DNA of 64,000 nt, from the NCBI RefSeq assembly GCF_002067135.1, contig NZ_CP020105.1, positions 5,592,001-5,656,000 of the forward strand, read 5' to 3'. Origin of the DNA: Spirosoma rigui (GTDB lineage Bacteria; Bacteroidota; Bacteroidia; Cytophagales; Spirosomataceae). The position numbers and the translations under genes were made by a program. A model generated the notes under the pieces. The model ran no database searches, was not told the origin of the DNA, and worked only from the letters and a program-made list of their open reading frames with translations. Below are positions 8,214 to 16,980 of this stretch, one piece after another. Positions within the stretch are counted from its first letter, which is position 1. The number at the start of each line of letters is the position of its first letter.

Positions 8214-11200
8214 ATGCGAAACACCCTACTTGTTCTTTACTCCATCCTATTGACGACACCGCTGCTGGCGCAGAAGCCTAAAATGGCCAAACCAGCCGCT
8301 ACGTCGGTCGTGGAGGGAGCTGCTAACAATGATCCTTACTTCAAGCCGGTCAAATGGCGCAACATCGGCCCCTTCCGCGGGGGACGCTCCGTGGCCGGCT
8401 CCGGCGTCAGCAGCGATCCGCAACTTTACTACATGGGTACCGTGGGGGGTGGTATCTGGAAGACGGAAGACGCCGGGATGACCTGGAACAACGTCTCCGA
8501 TGGCCAGTTGAAAACATCCTCGGTAGGAGCCATCGGCGTTTGTGAATCGGACCCCGCAGTAGTCTACGTCGGCATGGGCGAACACGCACCCCGGGGTGTC
8601 ATGACCTCCTACGGCGACGGCGTCTATAAGTCGACCGATGCCGGTAAAACCTGGCAACACCTCGGCCTCGACCTGACCCGCCACATTGCCGCCGTTCGGG
8701 TCCACCCCCAAAATCCCGACGTAGCATTCGTAGCCGCGCAGGGGGCGCTGCACGGTCCTTCGGCCGAACGGGGTATTTACAAAACCGTCGATGGCGGTAA
8801 GTCGTGGAAGAAAGTGCTGTTCGTGGATGAGAATACGGGCTGCAACGACCTGAGCATGGACATGACCAATCCGCGCATTCTGTATGCCTCCATGTGGGAG
8901 CATCGCCGGTTGCCGTGGCAGGTACAGAGTGGCGGCAAAGGCAGTGGCCTGTACAAGTCGACCGACGCGGGTGAGACCTGGACCAAGTTGGAGAAAGGAT
9001 TGCCTAAAGAACTGGGTAAAATGGGGATCTCGGTCTCCAAGGCCAACCCCAATCGGGTATATGCCGTGATCGAGTCCGACTCCAAAGAAGACAAAGGGGG
9101 CGTTTTCCTGTCGGACGATGCGGGCAAGAGCTGGAACCGGGTCAGCAAAGATCACCGCACCATTCAGCGGGCCTGGTATTACATCGAAATCTTCGCTGAC
9201 CCGGTGGACGAAAACGTCGTCTACGTACTGAATACGTCGGTGCTGAAATCCATCGACGGAGGAAAAACCTTTTCGACAATTCCCGGCTCGCACGGTGACC
9301 ATCACCACCTGTGGATCAACCCGAAGAACAGCAAGAACCTATTCCTGAGTAACGATGGTGGCGGGGCGGTATCCTTCAACGGCGGCAAATCATGGTCGTC
9401 GGAGAACAACCAGCCCACGGCGCAGTTCTACCGCATCAACGCCGACAATCACTTCCCGTACCGGATCTACGCCGGGCAGCAGGACAACAGCTCCGTGATG
9501 ATCGCCAGCCGGTCGACTACCGGCAGCGGTATTACGGATAAAGACTGGGAAGCATCGGCGGGGGGTGAGAGTGCCTTCATGGCCTTCAACCCCGACGATC
9601 CACGCTACGTTATGGGCGGCAGCTATCAGGGTACTATCGAAGTCCTCGACCAGCAGACCCACGAGGGCAAACCCATCATGGTATCGCCCATCCAGTACCA
9701 GGCGCTGCAGGCCAAGACAATGAAATACCGGTTTAACTGGAACGCACCCATCATCTGGTCGAAACACGAGCCAAAAGCGTTTTACCACGCCGGCAACCGC
9801 TTGTTCAAAACCACCGATCTGGGTAAAAGCTGGACCATCGTCTCACCCGATCTGACCCGTCACGACTCCACCAAACTGGGCTGGGGCGGGGCGCCCTATA
9901 CCAACGAAGGAGCAGGGGGCGAGAACTACGCGACCATCACCTACGTCCTCGAATCGCCGAGCGAAAAAGGGGTACTGTGGACGGGTAGCGACGATGGACT
10001 TGTGCACATCACCCGCGACGGGGGCGCCACCTGGACCAACGTAACCCCCGCCGGTTTGCCCGAGACGCTGATCAACTCCATCGAGGTATCACCCCACGAC
10101 AAAGCCACGGCTTACATTGCCACCACGCGCTACAAGGTTAACGACTTTGCCCCGGCCATCTACAAAACCACTGACTACGGAAAGACCTGGACCAAGATCG
10201 TTACGGGTATCCCCTACGGCGCTTTCACCCGCACCGTTCGTGAGGACCCTGAGCGGAAGGGCTTGCTGTATGCCGGTACCGAAACGGGCGTTTACGTGTC
10301 CTACAATGGCGGCAGCACCTGGCGGCCCATGCAGTTGAACCTGCCCGTCAGCCCCGTTACGGATCTGAAAGTACACCAGGGCGATCTGATCGCGGCCACC
10401 GCCGGCCGGTCGTTCTGGATTCTGGACGACCTCGGCCCCATCCGGCAGTACAACGAGAAAGGTAACCGGGACAGCCTGTTCGTCTATAAACCCGACGATA
10501 CGTATCGCGTATCGGGAAGCAGCGCGCTGGACAAGGTCGTTGACGAAGAGGATGAGGAGGATGCCGCCAGCAGCCCCGGCCGGAATGGCTTCGCCGGTAC
10601 CAACCCCTCGACCGGTGTTGTGATGTACTACCAGTTACCCGCCAAGGCCGACACCAGCGCTACGCTGACACTGGAGATTTTGTCGGAGCAGGGCGCACAC
10701 ATTCGCACGTTCAGCAGCAGGAAAGACAAGAAGTTCGTGGCGTTTCCGGGTGGCCCATCGCCGGAACCCACGCTGACCGTCCGGCCGGGCCTGAACCGCT
10801 TTGTGTGGGACATGCGGGCCGAGACCCTGCCCGCCATCGAGAAAGTGTTTATCGAAGGCAACTACAGCGGTCGCAAGCTGGCACCGGGCACCTACCAGGC
10901 CAAGGTTAAGTTTGGCAAGCAGGAGAAGACAGTCCTGTTCAAAATCCTGCCCGATCCCCGGCTCAGCCCCCCCCCCGCCGACTATGAGCAGCAGCAAAAA
11001 ACGCTGATCGCTATTGAAGAAGGGGTGAAAGAGATTCACCAGGGTGTGAACCGGATGCGGAAAGCGCAGAAGCAGATCAACGACCTCGTTGACCTCATCG
11101 ACGACAAGCCGAACCTGAAACCCCTGGCCGACGAAGGCCGGGCTATCGCCAAAAAGATTAAACAGTGGGAAGAGAAAGTGATTCAGCCCAAGTCGCAGTC

Positions 11201-11462
11201 GAACGACGATGTGATCAACTTTGAAAACAAGCTGAGCGCCGACTATATTTTCCTGAAGGGCGAAATGGACGTAAACACCCCTTACGTCACCGCCGGTCAG
11301 CAGGAGCGCGTGTCGGAATTGAACGCCATCTGGCAACCGCTCAAAACGGACATGAACATGCTGATTCAAAACGACATTGCGAAGTTCAACAACCAGTGTC
11401 GTCAGCTACAGGTCGATAAAATCACCGTACCGGACGTAGCAACGGCCATGCCAAAGCAATAA
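8214..11462 (+). CDS. Exported VPS10/sortilin-type BNR-repeat protein
   Basis: Large exported protein of 1082 residues with signal peptide [20 protein letters not shown]. Residues about 45-760 form beta-propeller repeats marked by many Asp-box or BNR motifs ([64 protein letters not shown]). This is the family often labelled glycosyl hydrolase or WD40/YVTN/BNR-like. The C-terminal 300 residues form a beta domain and a lysine- and glutamine-rich helical, partly coiled-coil segment. No catalytic residues can be assigned, so the hydrolase label should not be trusted. The gene is monocistronic and ends two bases before a long bidirectional terminator. Confidence 0.85.
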   Translation: MRNTLLVLYSILLTTPLLAQKPKMAKPAATSVVEGAANNDPYFKPVKWRNIGPFRGGRSVAGSGVSSDPQLYYMGTVGGGIWKTEDAGMTWNNVSDGQLKTSSVGAIGVCESDPAVVYVGMGEHAPRGVMTSYGDGVYKSTDAGKTWQHLGLDLTRHIAAVRVHPQNPDVAFVAAQGALHGPSAERGIYKTVDGGKSWKKVLFVDENTGCNDLSMDMTNPRILYASMWEHRRLPWQVQSGGKGSGLYKSTDAGETWTKLEKGLPKELGKMGISVSKANPNRVYAVIESDSKEDKGGVFLSDDAGKSWNRVSKDHRTIQRAWYYIEIFADPVDENVVYVLNTSVLKSIDGGKTFSTIPGSHGDHHHLWINPKNSKNLFLSNDGGGAVSFNGGKSWSSENNQPTAQFYRINADNHFPYRIYAGQQDNSSVMIASRSTTGSGITDKDWEASAGGESAFMAFNPDDPRYVMGGSYQGTIEVLDQQTHEGKPIMVSPIQYQALQAKTMKYRFNWNAPIIWSKHEPKAFYHAGNRLFKTTDLGKSWTIVSPDLTRHDSTKLGWGGAPYTNEGAGGENYATITYVLESPSEKGVLWTGSDDGLVHITRDGGATWTNVTPAGLPETLINSIEVSPHDKATAYIATTRYKVNDFAPAIYKTTDYGKTWTKIVTGIPYGAFTRTVREDPERKGLLYAGTETGVYVSYNGGSTWRPMQLNLPVSPVTDLKVHQGDLIAATAGRSFWILDDLGPIRQYNEKGNRDSLFVYKPDDTYRVSGSSALDKVVDEEDEEDAASSPGRNGFAGTNPSTGVVMYYQLPAKADTSATLTLEILSEQGAHIRTFSSRKDKKFVAFPGGPSPEPTLTVRPGLNRFVWDMRAETLPAIEKVFIEGNYSGRKLAPGTYQAKVKFGKQEKTVLFKILPDPRLSPPPADYEQQQKTLIAIEEGVKEIHQGVNRMRKAQKQINDLVDLIDDKPNLKPLADEGRAIAKKIKQWEEKVIQPKSQSNDDVINFENKLSADYIFLKGEMDVNTPYVTAGQQERVSELNAIWQPLKTDMNMLIQNDIAKFNNQCRQLQVDKITVPDVATAMPKQ

Positions 11463-11464
11463 AA

Positions 11465-11537
11465 CGGCTAACCTGCGCCCACAAAAAAAGTGCCCTTCTC
11501 GCAGGAGGGCACTTTTTTTGTGGGCGCAGGTTAGCCG
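11465..11537. terminator. Bidirectional terminator with 32-bp perfect arms
   Basis: The arm at 11465-11496 is the exact reverse complement of 11506-11537, around a nine-base loop. The inner stem AGTGCCCT/AGGGCACT is flanked by seven A on the left and seven T on the right, so it works as a rho-independent terminator in both directions. It sits between convergent genes. Beyond the A/T tracts the arms continue to pair for 18 bp (CGGCTAACCTGCGCCCAC), far longer than termination needs. Confidence 0.93.
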
Positions 11538-11571
11538 CAGCGAGAGATCCGGTTTACGTTTAGCCTTATCA

Positions 11572-11910
11572 CTAGAGTTTAGCCAGCTCCTGTTGTTGAC
11601 GTTCCCGTATGAACTCCCGCCGTAGCTGATAAAGACCAATAATTTCGTCGATTTCCTGGTCCTGCCTCGTTAGCAGCGCTTCTTCGGCCTCGTCGCTCAG
11701 AGGACCCAGCTGGTCCAATAACCGCTGGTGGCTGGCCTCCAGTTTTTCGATGGCTTCCCGTTCCAGTTTGTAATGTTGTTTCCACTCCTGGACGTGGGCC
11801 CGAAGCAGATAAAGCCAGGGCGATTCGTCATCGGCGGGGGTGGGTACATTGACGAAATCAATGTGTTCCAACCGTCCCATAGATGTGGCCAACGGGGATT
11901 CTTGATACAT
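11572..11910 (-). CDS. Small hypothetical coiled-coil protein
   Basis: Protein of 112 residues if read from MYQESP at 11910; other in-frame starts lie at 11928 (MCHC) and 11880 (MGRLEH). I do not recognise the family. From about residue 35 it is highly charged and probably one long helical coiled coil: WLYLLRAHVQEWKQHYKLER, then LEASHQRLLDQL and RREFIRERQQQELAKL. There is no signal peptide or membrane segment. It is convergent with the BNR gene across the bidirectional terminator. The region upstream is AT-rich and holds an 11-bp direct repeat, so the gene is probably transcribed alone. Confidence 0.6.
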   Translation of the reverse strand: MYQESPLATSMGRLEHIDFVNVPTPADDESPWLYLLRAHVQEWKQHYKLEREAIEKLEASHQRLLDQLGPLSDEAEEALLTRQDQEIDEIIGLYQLRREFIRERQQQELAKL

Positions 11911-11928
11911 ACTTAAGCAATGACACAT

Positions 11929-12282
11929 GAAAATAACCCCAATTCGTACACACCCTTTTGCCGGTACGCATCTAGGTCTTCACATGGTATGACTGTTTTA
12001 AACACAAAACGTCACACAAATCTTCGGATTTTTATTTTAGAGTACAAAATGCGGCACAAAAAGGTTATTTATTTTATGTAAATGATCGTTTTTACACTTA
12101 CTATACACTCCTTTTGCTTACACTTACTTATTAAGTTAATCGCATCTGAGCCTTTCGCTTCAATGCGTTGTAGCCCTCCGGGCCGTAGCTGAAAGCTGCC
12201 CGTAGTCAACTGAGGCCGGCCGGTCTATGCAGTAAGCCGGTTACCGATTTCCCCCGGAGATGGTCATTTTCTCGGGCAGTTC
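11929..12282. other. AT-rich intergenic region with an 11-bp direct repeat
   Basis: No gene is seen. From about 11940 to 12140 the sequence is much richer in AT than the window average. TTACACTTACT occurs at 12092-12102 and again at 12118-12128, a 26-bp period. It may hold the promoter region of the small minus-strand gene ending its 5' side at 11910. The GC-rich part 12150-12282 shows nothing recognisable. Confidence 0.45.
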
Positions 12283-12645
12283 TTACCCCAGTATTAACAG
12301 GATAAGAGCAAGCAGAGCGGGAAGCCCCTGCTTCATAAAAATTGATTTATCGACGGTTATCCCCCCATAGAGCCCCGCGACGATGACACAGCTCAGGAAA
12401 AAGCTGGCCACGTTGATCTGCCATTCAGCATTCGTAATAAAAAGCGACCAGATGAGTCCGGCGGCCAGAAAACCATTGTACAGACCCTGGTTAGCCGCCA
12501 TCGCCCGGGTTGGCTCGAACAGATCGGGATGCAGCGACCTGAATACGCTACGTCCCTTCGTGGTCCAGGCAAACATTTCCAACCAGAGGATATACAGGTG
12601 CTCGAGGGCGACCAGCGCGATAAAAATCAGTGATAGCCAGTGCAT
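12283..12645 (-). CDS. DUF1304 small membrane protein
   Basis: Integral membrane protein of 120 residues, the normal length for DUF1304. The ATG at 12645 is chosen because the family begins exactly there (MHWLSLIFIALVALEHLYIL); a longer in-frame extension to 12867 has no family similarity. Four membrane segments are expected. The conserved pieces are ALEHLYILWLEMF, AANQGLYNGFLAAGL and VIVAGLYGGITVDKS. The function is unknown. It is divergent from the following large membrane-protein gene. Confidence 0.85.
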   Translation of the reverse strand: MHWLSLIFIALVALEHLYILWLEMFAWTTKGRSVFRSLHPDLFEPTRAMAANQGLYNGFLAAGLIWSLFITNAEWQINVASFFLSCVIVAGLYGGITVDKSIFMKQGLPALLALILLILG

Positions 12646-12826
12646 AAGACAGGATGGGTTAAGTAAATAGCCATACCAATGTACGGAGTGCGCCCGATCA
12701 AACCTATCCGGTCGCGCCCAACCAAATAGACGGTCTGCGCGTCTGCCAGATGAACAACGATCATTTTTAAAACTGGCGTGACTTTTGTAGCAGTATACCT
12801 TACATGAGTAAACTTTTCTGTGGGTG

Positions 12827-14674
12827 ATGCAACTGTTAAGTAGACAAAGTAACAACGTGCTTTCCATCAGAGCGCGCCGGCCCGCTTACTCTATGGGTAG
12901 CCAGTCCGACTGTGCACCCGCTGCTGACTATTCCTTCATTGCCCCGCCCCGGCTGACCACACCCGATTTCCTAGCCTCACCGATTACGGTTCATGCGCCC
13001 GCGCCTGACCCCACCCCCCGATATGGCCCTTCATTCCGCGAAATCACACTGGCTTCGCTGGCCTTGTTACCTATACTGGCCTATGCCCTCCTGGTGGGCC
13101 ATCTCCAGCATAACCTACCCATCTTCGACGATTATATCATTCAGCTCGAACTGGCCCGGTTGAAAGCGGAGCCCGCTTTTATGGACAAGATGGGTATTCT
13201 GTTCGGTCAGCTTAACGAGCACCGACTTGTTTACACCCGCAGCTGGTTCTGGCTGGTCCAGACCCTGCATGGCACCCTCTCTTATTCCACACTTATCGTA
13301 GTGGGCAACCTGTCGCTGGTGGGCGTCTGGCTTCTGCTGGTCAAACTTGTTCGCCGGAACACCCCCGCCCTGCTGGCTGCCATCCCCCTGAGCTGGATAC
13401 TCTTCCAGTTGCATTACCACGACAATTCACTCTGGGCGATGGCCTCGCTGCAGAACCTGACCATTCATTTGCTGTATGTACTACTGTTCGTCCTCGTTCT
13501 CCAGCCCGACCGGTTTTCCTGGGTAGCCAGTTGGGGCGTTGCTGCTCTGCTGTGCTTCACATCGGGTAACGGGTTTGTGGGGGTAGCGCTGGCGGGGGTG
13601 GCCCTGGTGTACCAGCGTCGGTGGCGCGACACGCTCTATTGGGCGGGCATGACACTGGTATTGTTTCTGCTGTATTTCTGGTCGTACGACCATCCGTCCA
13701 TTCCGCCAGCCGCCCACGCGATGGGCTGGCAGCACTGGGGAGCCGCCCTGCTGATTTTCCTGGGGTTGTACCTCGACTGCCTGCCGTCAACCTCCTTCGC
13801 GTATCACCTGCTGAATGGGTTGGCCATTTGTGTACCAGTTCTGACGCTTACGGGCTGGAGCAGTTGGCAGCTGTTTGACCATTGGAGAAGCCGAAAAGCA
13901 CTGTCGAACCGCGAAACAACCCTGCTAATTACCGTATTGATCGTGTTCTTTATCATGATCTCAGCCGCGGCAGCCGTGCAGAATCGCTGGGCATTCATGG
14001 GCTGGCGGGGCCTGACTGAAAGCCGGTACCGACTCTACTCGACCCTGTTTGTGCTGGCGGGCTACGTACAGTTCATTCGTTTCACCGTTGACCGGCGCTG
14101 GTCGGTCAATCGATGGGGCTGGGGCGCGCTGGGGCTGGTTATGTTGATGTGGGTGGGTATCTACCGCCAGCAGATTGGCGCGGCCTACCTGTTCAGCAGC
14201 CGCGCCTTACCCTCCTACCACAACTGGACCCAGATGCAGCCCGCAGCTACCCAGCGGCTGTTCGAAACGGTCTTCACCCCTACCGGCCAGGATGCGCGCA
14301 CGCTGGATCTTATCCGGCAAACGGTTGCCATTCGCCCAAACCAGTACCCATCGGTAGAGAAAAAGGTATCGTCCGTAACCGAGTTTGGTCATGAATATGT
14401 GATCCGTGGTAATGCTGCCACCGGCAACGCAGCGCTGCCGGACTGGACAATGCTGGTTTTCTGGTCCTCAGATCACTACCTCCTGTTTCCCGTCGAACCC
14501 TACCCCAACAGAGACCGATTCGCATTCTGGTTCCGGCAGCACTGGTTTGGCCATGGCTTCAAGGTTGGCGTAGCAAGGTGGCACCTTCAGCCCGTTCCCT
14601 ACCAGCTTGGCGTATTGACCAGCACCAGCAACCGACTGGCCGTGTGCCGCACTGCGCGCGCCGTTCATCCCTGA
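12827..14674 (+). CDS. Large polytopic membrane protein, possibly GT-C-like
   Basis: Protein of about 615 residues. The ATG at 12827 directly follows an in-frame GTG at 12824; a later Met (MGSQSD) is also possible. A proline-rich N-terminus of about 65 residues is followed by some nine or ten hydrophobic helices, starting ITLASLALLPILAYALLVGH. The first outside loop has NLPIFDDYIIQLELARLK and then LFGQLNEHRLVYTRSW, an acidic DD pair plus an EHR motif of the kind seen in GT-C membrane glycosyltransferases. The last 170 residues are soluble and probably periplasmic. I do not recognise the family with certainty; a lipid-linked sugar transferase is one possibility. Confidence 0.65.
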   Translation: MQLLSRQSNNVLSIRARRPAYSMGSQSDCAPAADYSFIAPPRLTTPDFLASPITVHAPAPDPTPRYGPSFREITLASLALLPILAYALLVGHLQHNLPIFDDYIIQLELARLKAEPAFMDKMGILFGQLNEHRLVYTRSWFWLVQTLHGTLSYSTLIVVGNLSLVGVWLLLVKLVRRNTPALLAAIPLSWILFQLHYHDNSLWAMASLQNLTIHLLYVLLFVLVLQPDRFSWVASWGVAALLCFTSGNGFVGVALAGVALVYQRRWRDTLYWAGMTLVLFLLYFWSYDHPSIPPAAHAMGWQHWGAALLIFLGLYLDCLPSTSFAYHLLNGLAICVPVLTLTGWSSWQLFDHWRSRKALSNRETTLLITVLIVFFIMISAAAAVQNRWAFMGWRGLTESRYRLYSTLFVLAGYVQFIRFTVDRRWSVNRWGWGALGLVMLMWVGIYRQQIGAAYLFSSRALPSYHNWTQMQPAATQRLFETVFTPTGQDARTLDLIRQTVAIRPNQYPSVEKKVSSVTEFGHEYVIRGNAATGNAALPDWTMLVFWSSDHYLLFPVEPYPNRDRFAFWFRQHWFGHGFKVGVARWHLQPVPYQLGVLTSTSNRLAVCRTARAVHP

Positions 14675-14685
14675 CCTCTTACGTC

Positions 14686-16980
14686 TCAGGTGTGATAACA
14701 CCGGACCTCCATTAGTGATGCAGGCACAAAGTCAGCCTGCCCCAATCCCTTTTTCTTCAGGTGGATTGTTAAACTACGCGTAACCACCGGCTGGGCGAAC
14801 CGAATGGTGTTGGCCGTCTGGTGATTGCCTGTCTGGTGGAAAATTCGCTCCTGCTGGTCGTTGCACACGACATAATCCGGTACGCAAAAGGGCGAAACCG
14901 TTTCGGGATGAATCATTATGACCGTTTCGAGGGGATGGTCGAAATCGGTGTCGAAGCGGAGTTCGACGCGACTGATCGACTGGGGTGTTGGCCAGCTCAG
15001 GGTTATCGCTGGATCAGTATCCGTCAGGTCGGCTACCCAGCCGTTGGGCTGGTGGGTTGGCCGTTGCACCCCGTTAAGAACATTTGACGGATTAAACAAT
15101 CGGATGCCGGATTCAATCCGCAACGCGATATTCTCACCGGCCGGCCGACGTTCGGGGCACCAGAACTCGAACGTATCGACGCCAATGTCTTCGGTGGGTT
15201 CCTGTTTACCGTAGTTGGAAACGGCCGCGTTTATCTTGTTAAATACCGACAATACGCCCGTTACCCGCAACTGGCTGTAGTGAAGCTGGACGTGTTCATT
15301 CTTCATGAACATAATGAACACGTAACCCGGCTCATCCAGCCGGGTGGTAAAGGCAAGGTTCAGTGCCTGTTTTCCCTTCGCAAGCGGAATCGTCAGCGTT
15401 TCCATCGTCACATCAGGAGTGTGATTAAAGGATTTGCTGCTCCGACGAAGTTCAACCGTCAGCGTTGTTGCCTGATCAGCATTGACGAAGGCAGTCATGT
15501 GGGGAATGACTCCGGCCGGTAGTGGCAGCATCTGCGCCGACGAATGAGTCAGCGACTTTAGCGGTCCGTTGGGGGGAAGTTCGGTCAGAACGAATTCGCT
15601 CGACGCGGTCAGCGTTGCCACCTGGGCTAAATCTGCCGTATCTTTCAGGTGCACACCTGGAATATGCTGGCCTGTTTTCAGCAGCTCCTGCTGCACCGTT
15701 ATTATCCGGGACGGGGCGGTCAGATCGCGCGGCAAGAGATGATCCCGCCGACAAACCGCAGCGGCCATACCCACCGCCTGCCCCACGTGAGCACCAGTCG
15801 CCATTACCCGCGATGAGCCAAAGGCCACGTGCGACGCGCTGATGATACGTCCGGCGAGAAACAGATTGTTGATATTCCGGCTGTACAGACAGCGGTACGG
15901 GATCTGGTAAATTCCTTTGCCGTGCCATTGATTGCAACCTGGCTTTTCGGAAAAAATACCATCGGCGGGGTGCAGGTCAATGGACCAGCCGCCGAAGGCT
16001 ACCGCGTCGGGGTGGGTGCGCTGCTCCACAATGTCCTGTTGCGTGAGCATATAATCGCCTTCGAACCGGCGACTTTCGCGCTTGCCCGGTATCTGCCCGA
16101 CCCATTCCAGCGTCATGGTGTCGGCTTCGGGAAACTGACCGGAGTTTTTGATGTAGTTCCAGACGCCGTATACCACCTTCCAGAGCTCCCATTTGATGGT
16201 TTCGGTATCGTGGACCGTATCGAGCCGACCACCGTATTCGATCCACCACAGTTGACAGCCGTACTCCTGCGCGTTAAATCGTTTGTAACGGGGAATTTTG
16301 GTGATGTCGTCCAGGGCGTAGGCTGGCGGCACGAAGCGTACGGGTCGTCCGGTATCTTTGGTATAGAAATAGAGGGAATGTCCCAGCAGTTCGCCGTACT
16401 CGGCCGTCGGGGCAAACTTCTCCCCGAACTCCTCCCGACCCTCGGCTCCCATGCGAAACGCGGCCCCCGCCTGAAATCCCACGATACCATCGCCGGAAGC
16501 ATCGCAGAAGAGCGGGGCGACCAACTCATAGCTGGTGCTATTCTGGCTGCAAAAAGCTTTTAACCCGCTGATCGTGTCGGCATCGGACTTCTCCATCTCA
16601 TACACGGCGGTGTTCAGCAAAAGTTTGATATTGGGCTCTAAAATGACTTTTTCGAGCAGGATCGTGTCGAAAATGAGCGGGTTACCCTCGGGGTTCCGGT
16701 AAAGGTTTTCGAGCAGCAGCTCGTCGATAACGCCCCCTTCGCGCGCCCATCGGTTGTTGTTGCCCATGTGCGACGTCGCGCCCAGCACCCATAATCGCAC
16801 TTCGGAGGAGGAGTTGCCACCCAGCACCGGCCGGTCCTGCACCAGGATAACGCTGATCCCCGCCCGGGCTGCCGTAATGGCACAGCAAACCCCCGACAGG
16901 CCACCACCCACCACCAGCAGGTCGGCCTCGTGGCGACTGGTTTTTAACGTTCGTTTATCAGTTACTTGCTCGCGTATCAT
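14686..16980 (-). CDS. FAD-dependent oxidoreductase (FAD_oxidored family)
   Basis: Protein of 764 residues. The dinucleotide-binding motif is DLLVVGGGLSGVCCAITAAR near residues 20-40, followed by QDRPVLGGNSSSEVRLWVLG, the hallmark of the family often mislabelled xanthan lyase. The FAD domain closes with NNLFLAGRIISASHVAFGSS and VMATGAHVGQAVGMAAA. The C-terminal third is a beta-sandwich-like extension. No signal peptide is evident, so it may act in the cytoplasm, probably oxidising a sugar or sugar acid from the locus; the substrate is unknown. It is the last gene of the six-gene operon and starts 23 bases inside the preceding GH2 gene, so translation is probably coupled. Confidence 0.82.
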   Translation of the reverse strand: MIREQVTDKRTLKTSRHEADLLVVGGGLSGVCCAITAARAGISVILVQDRPVLGGNSSSEVRLWVLGATSHMGNNNRWAREGGVIDELLLENLYRNPEGNPLIFDTILLEKVILEPNIKLLLNTAVYEMEKSDADTISGLKAFCSQNSTSYELVAPLFCDASGDGIVGFQAGAAFRMGAEGREEFGEKFAPTAEYGELLGHSLYFYTKDTGRPVRFVPPAYALDDITKIPRYKRFNAQEYGCQLWWIEYGGRLDTVHDTETIKWELWKVVYGVWNYIKNSGQFPEADTMTLEWVGQIPGKRESRRFEGDYMLTQQDIVEQRTHPDAVAFGGWSIDLHPADGIFSEKPGCNQWHGKGIYQIPYRCLYSRNINNLFLAGRIISASHVAFGSSRVMATGAHVGQAVGMAAAVCRRDHLLPRDLTAPSRIITVQQELLKTGQHIPGVHLKDTADLAQVATLTASSEFVLTELPPNGPLKSLTHSSAQMLPLPAGVIPHMTAFVNADQATTLTVELRRSSKSFNHTPDVTMETLTIPLAKGKQALNLAFTTRLDEPGYVFIMFMKNEHVQLHYSQLRVTGVLSVFNKINAAVSNYGKQEPTEDIGVDTFEFWCPERRPAGENIALRIESGIRLFNPSNVLNGVQRPTHQPNGWVADLTDTDPAITLSWPTPQSISRVELRFDTDFDHPLETVIMIHPETVSPFCVPDYVVCNDQQERIFHQTGNHQTANTIRFAQPVVTRSLTIHLKKKGLGQADFVPASLMEVRCYHT

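Noticed and set aside
8214-11462. Calling the BNR protein a glycosyl hydrolase
   Set aside because: Only propeller repeats are visible; no catalytic residues support hydrolase activity.
12646-12867. N-terminal extension of the DUF1304 gene
   Set aside because: DUF1304 proteins are about 120 residues and start at MHWLSL; the extension is unrelated and overlaps the divergent promoter region.
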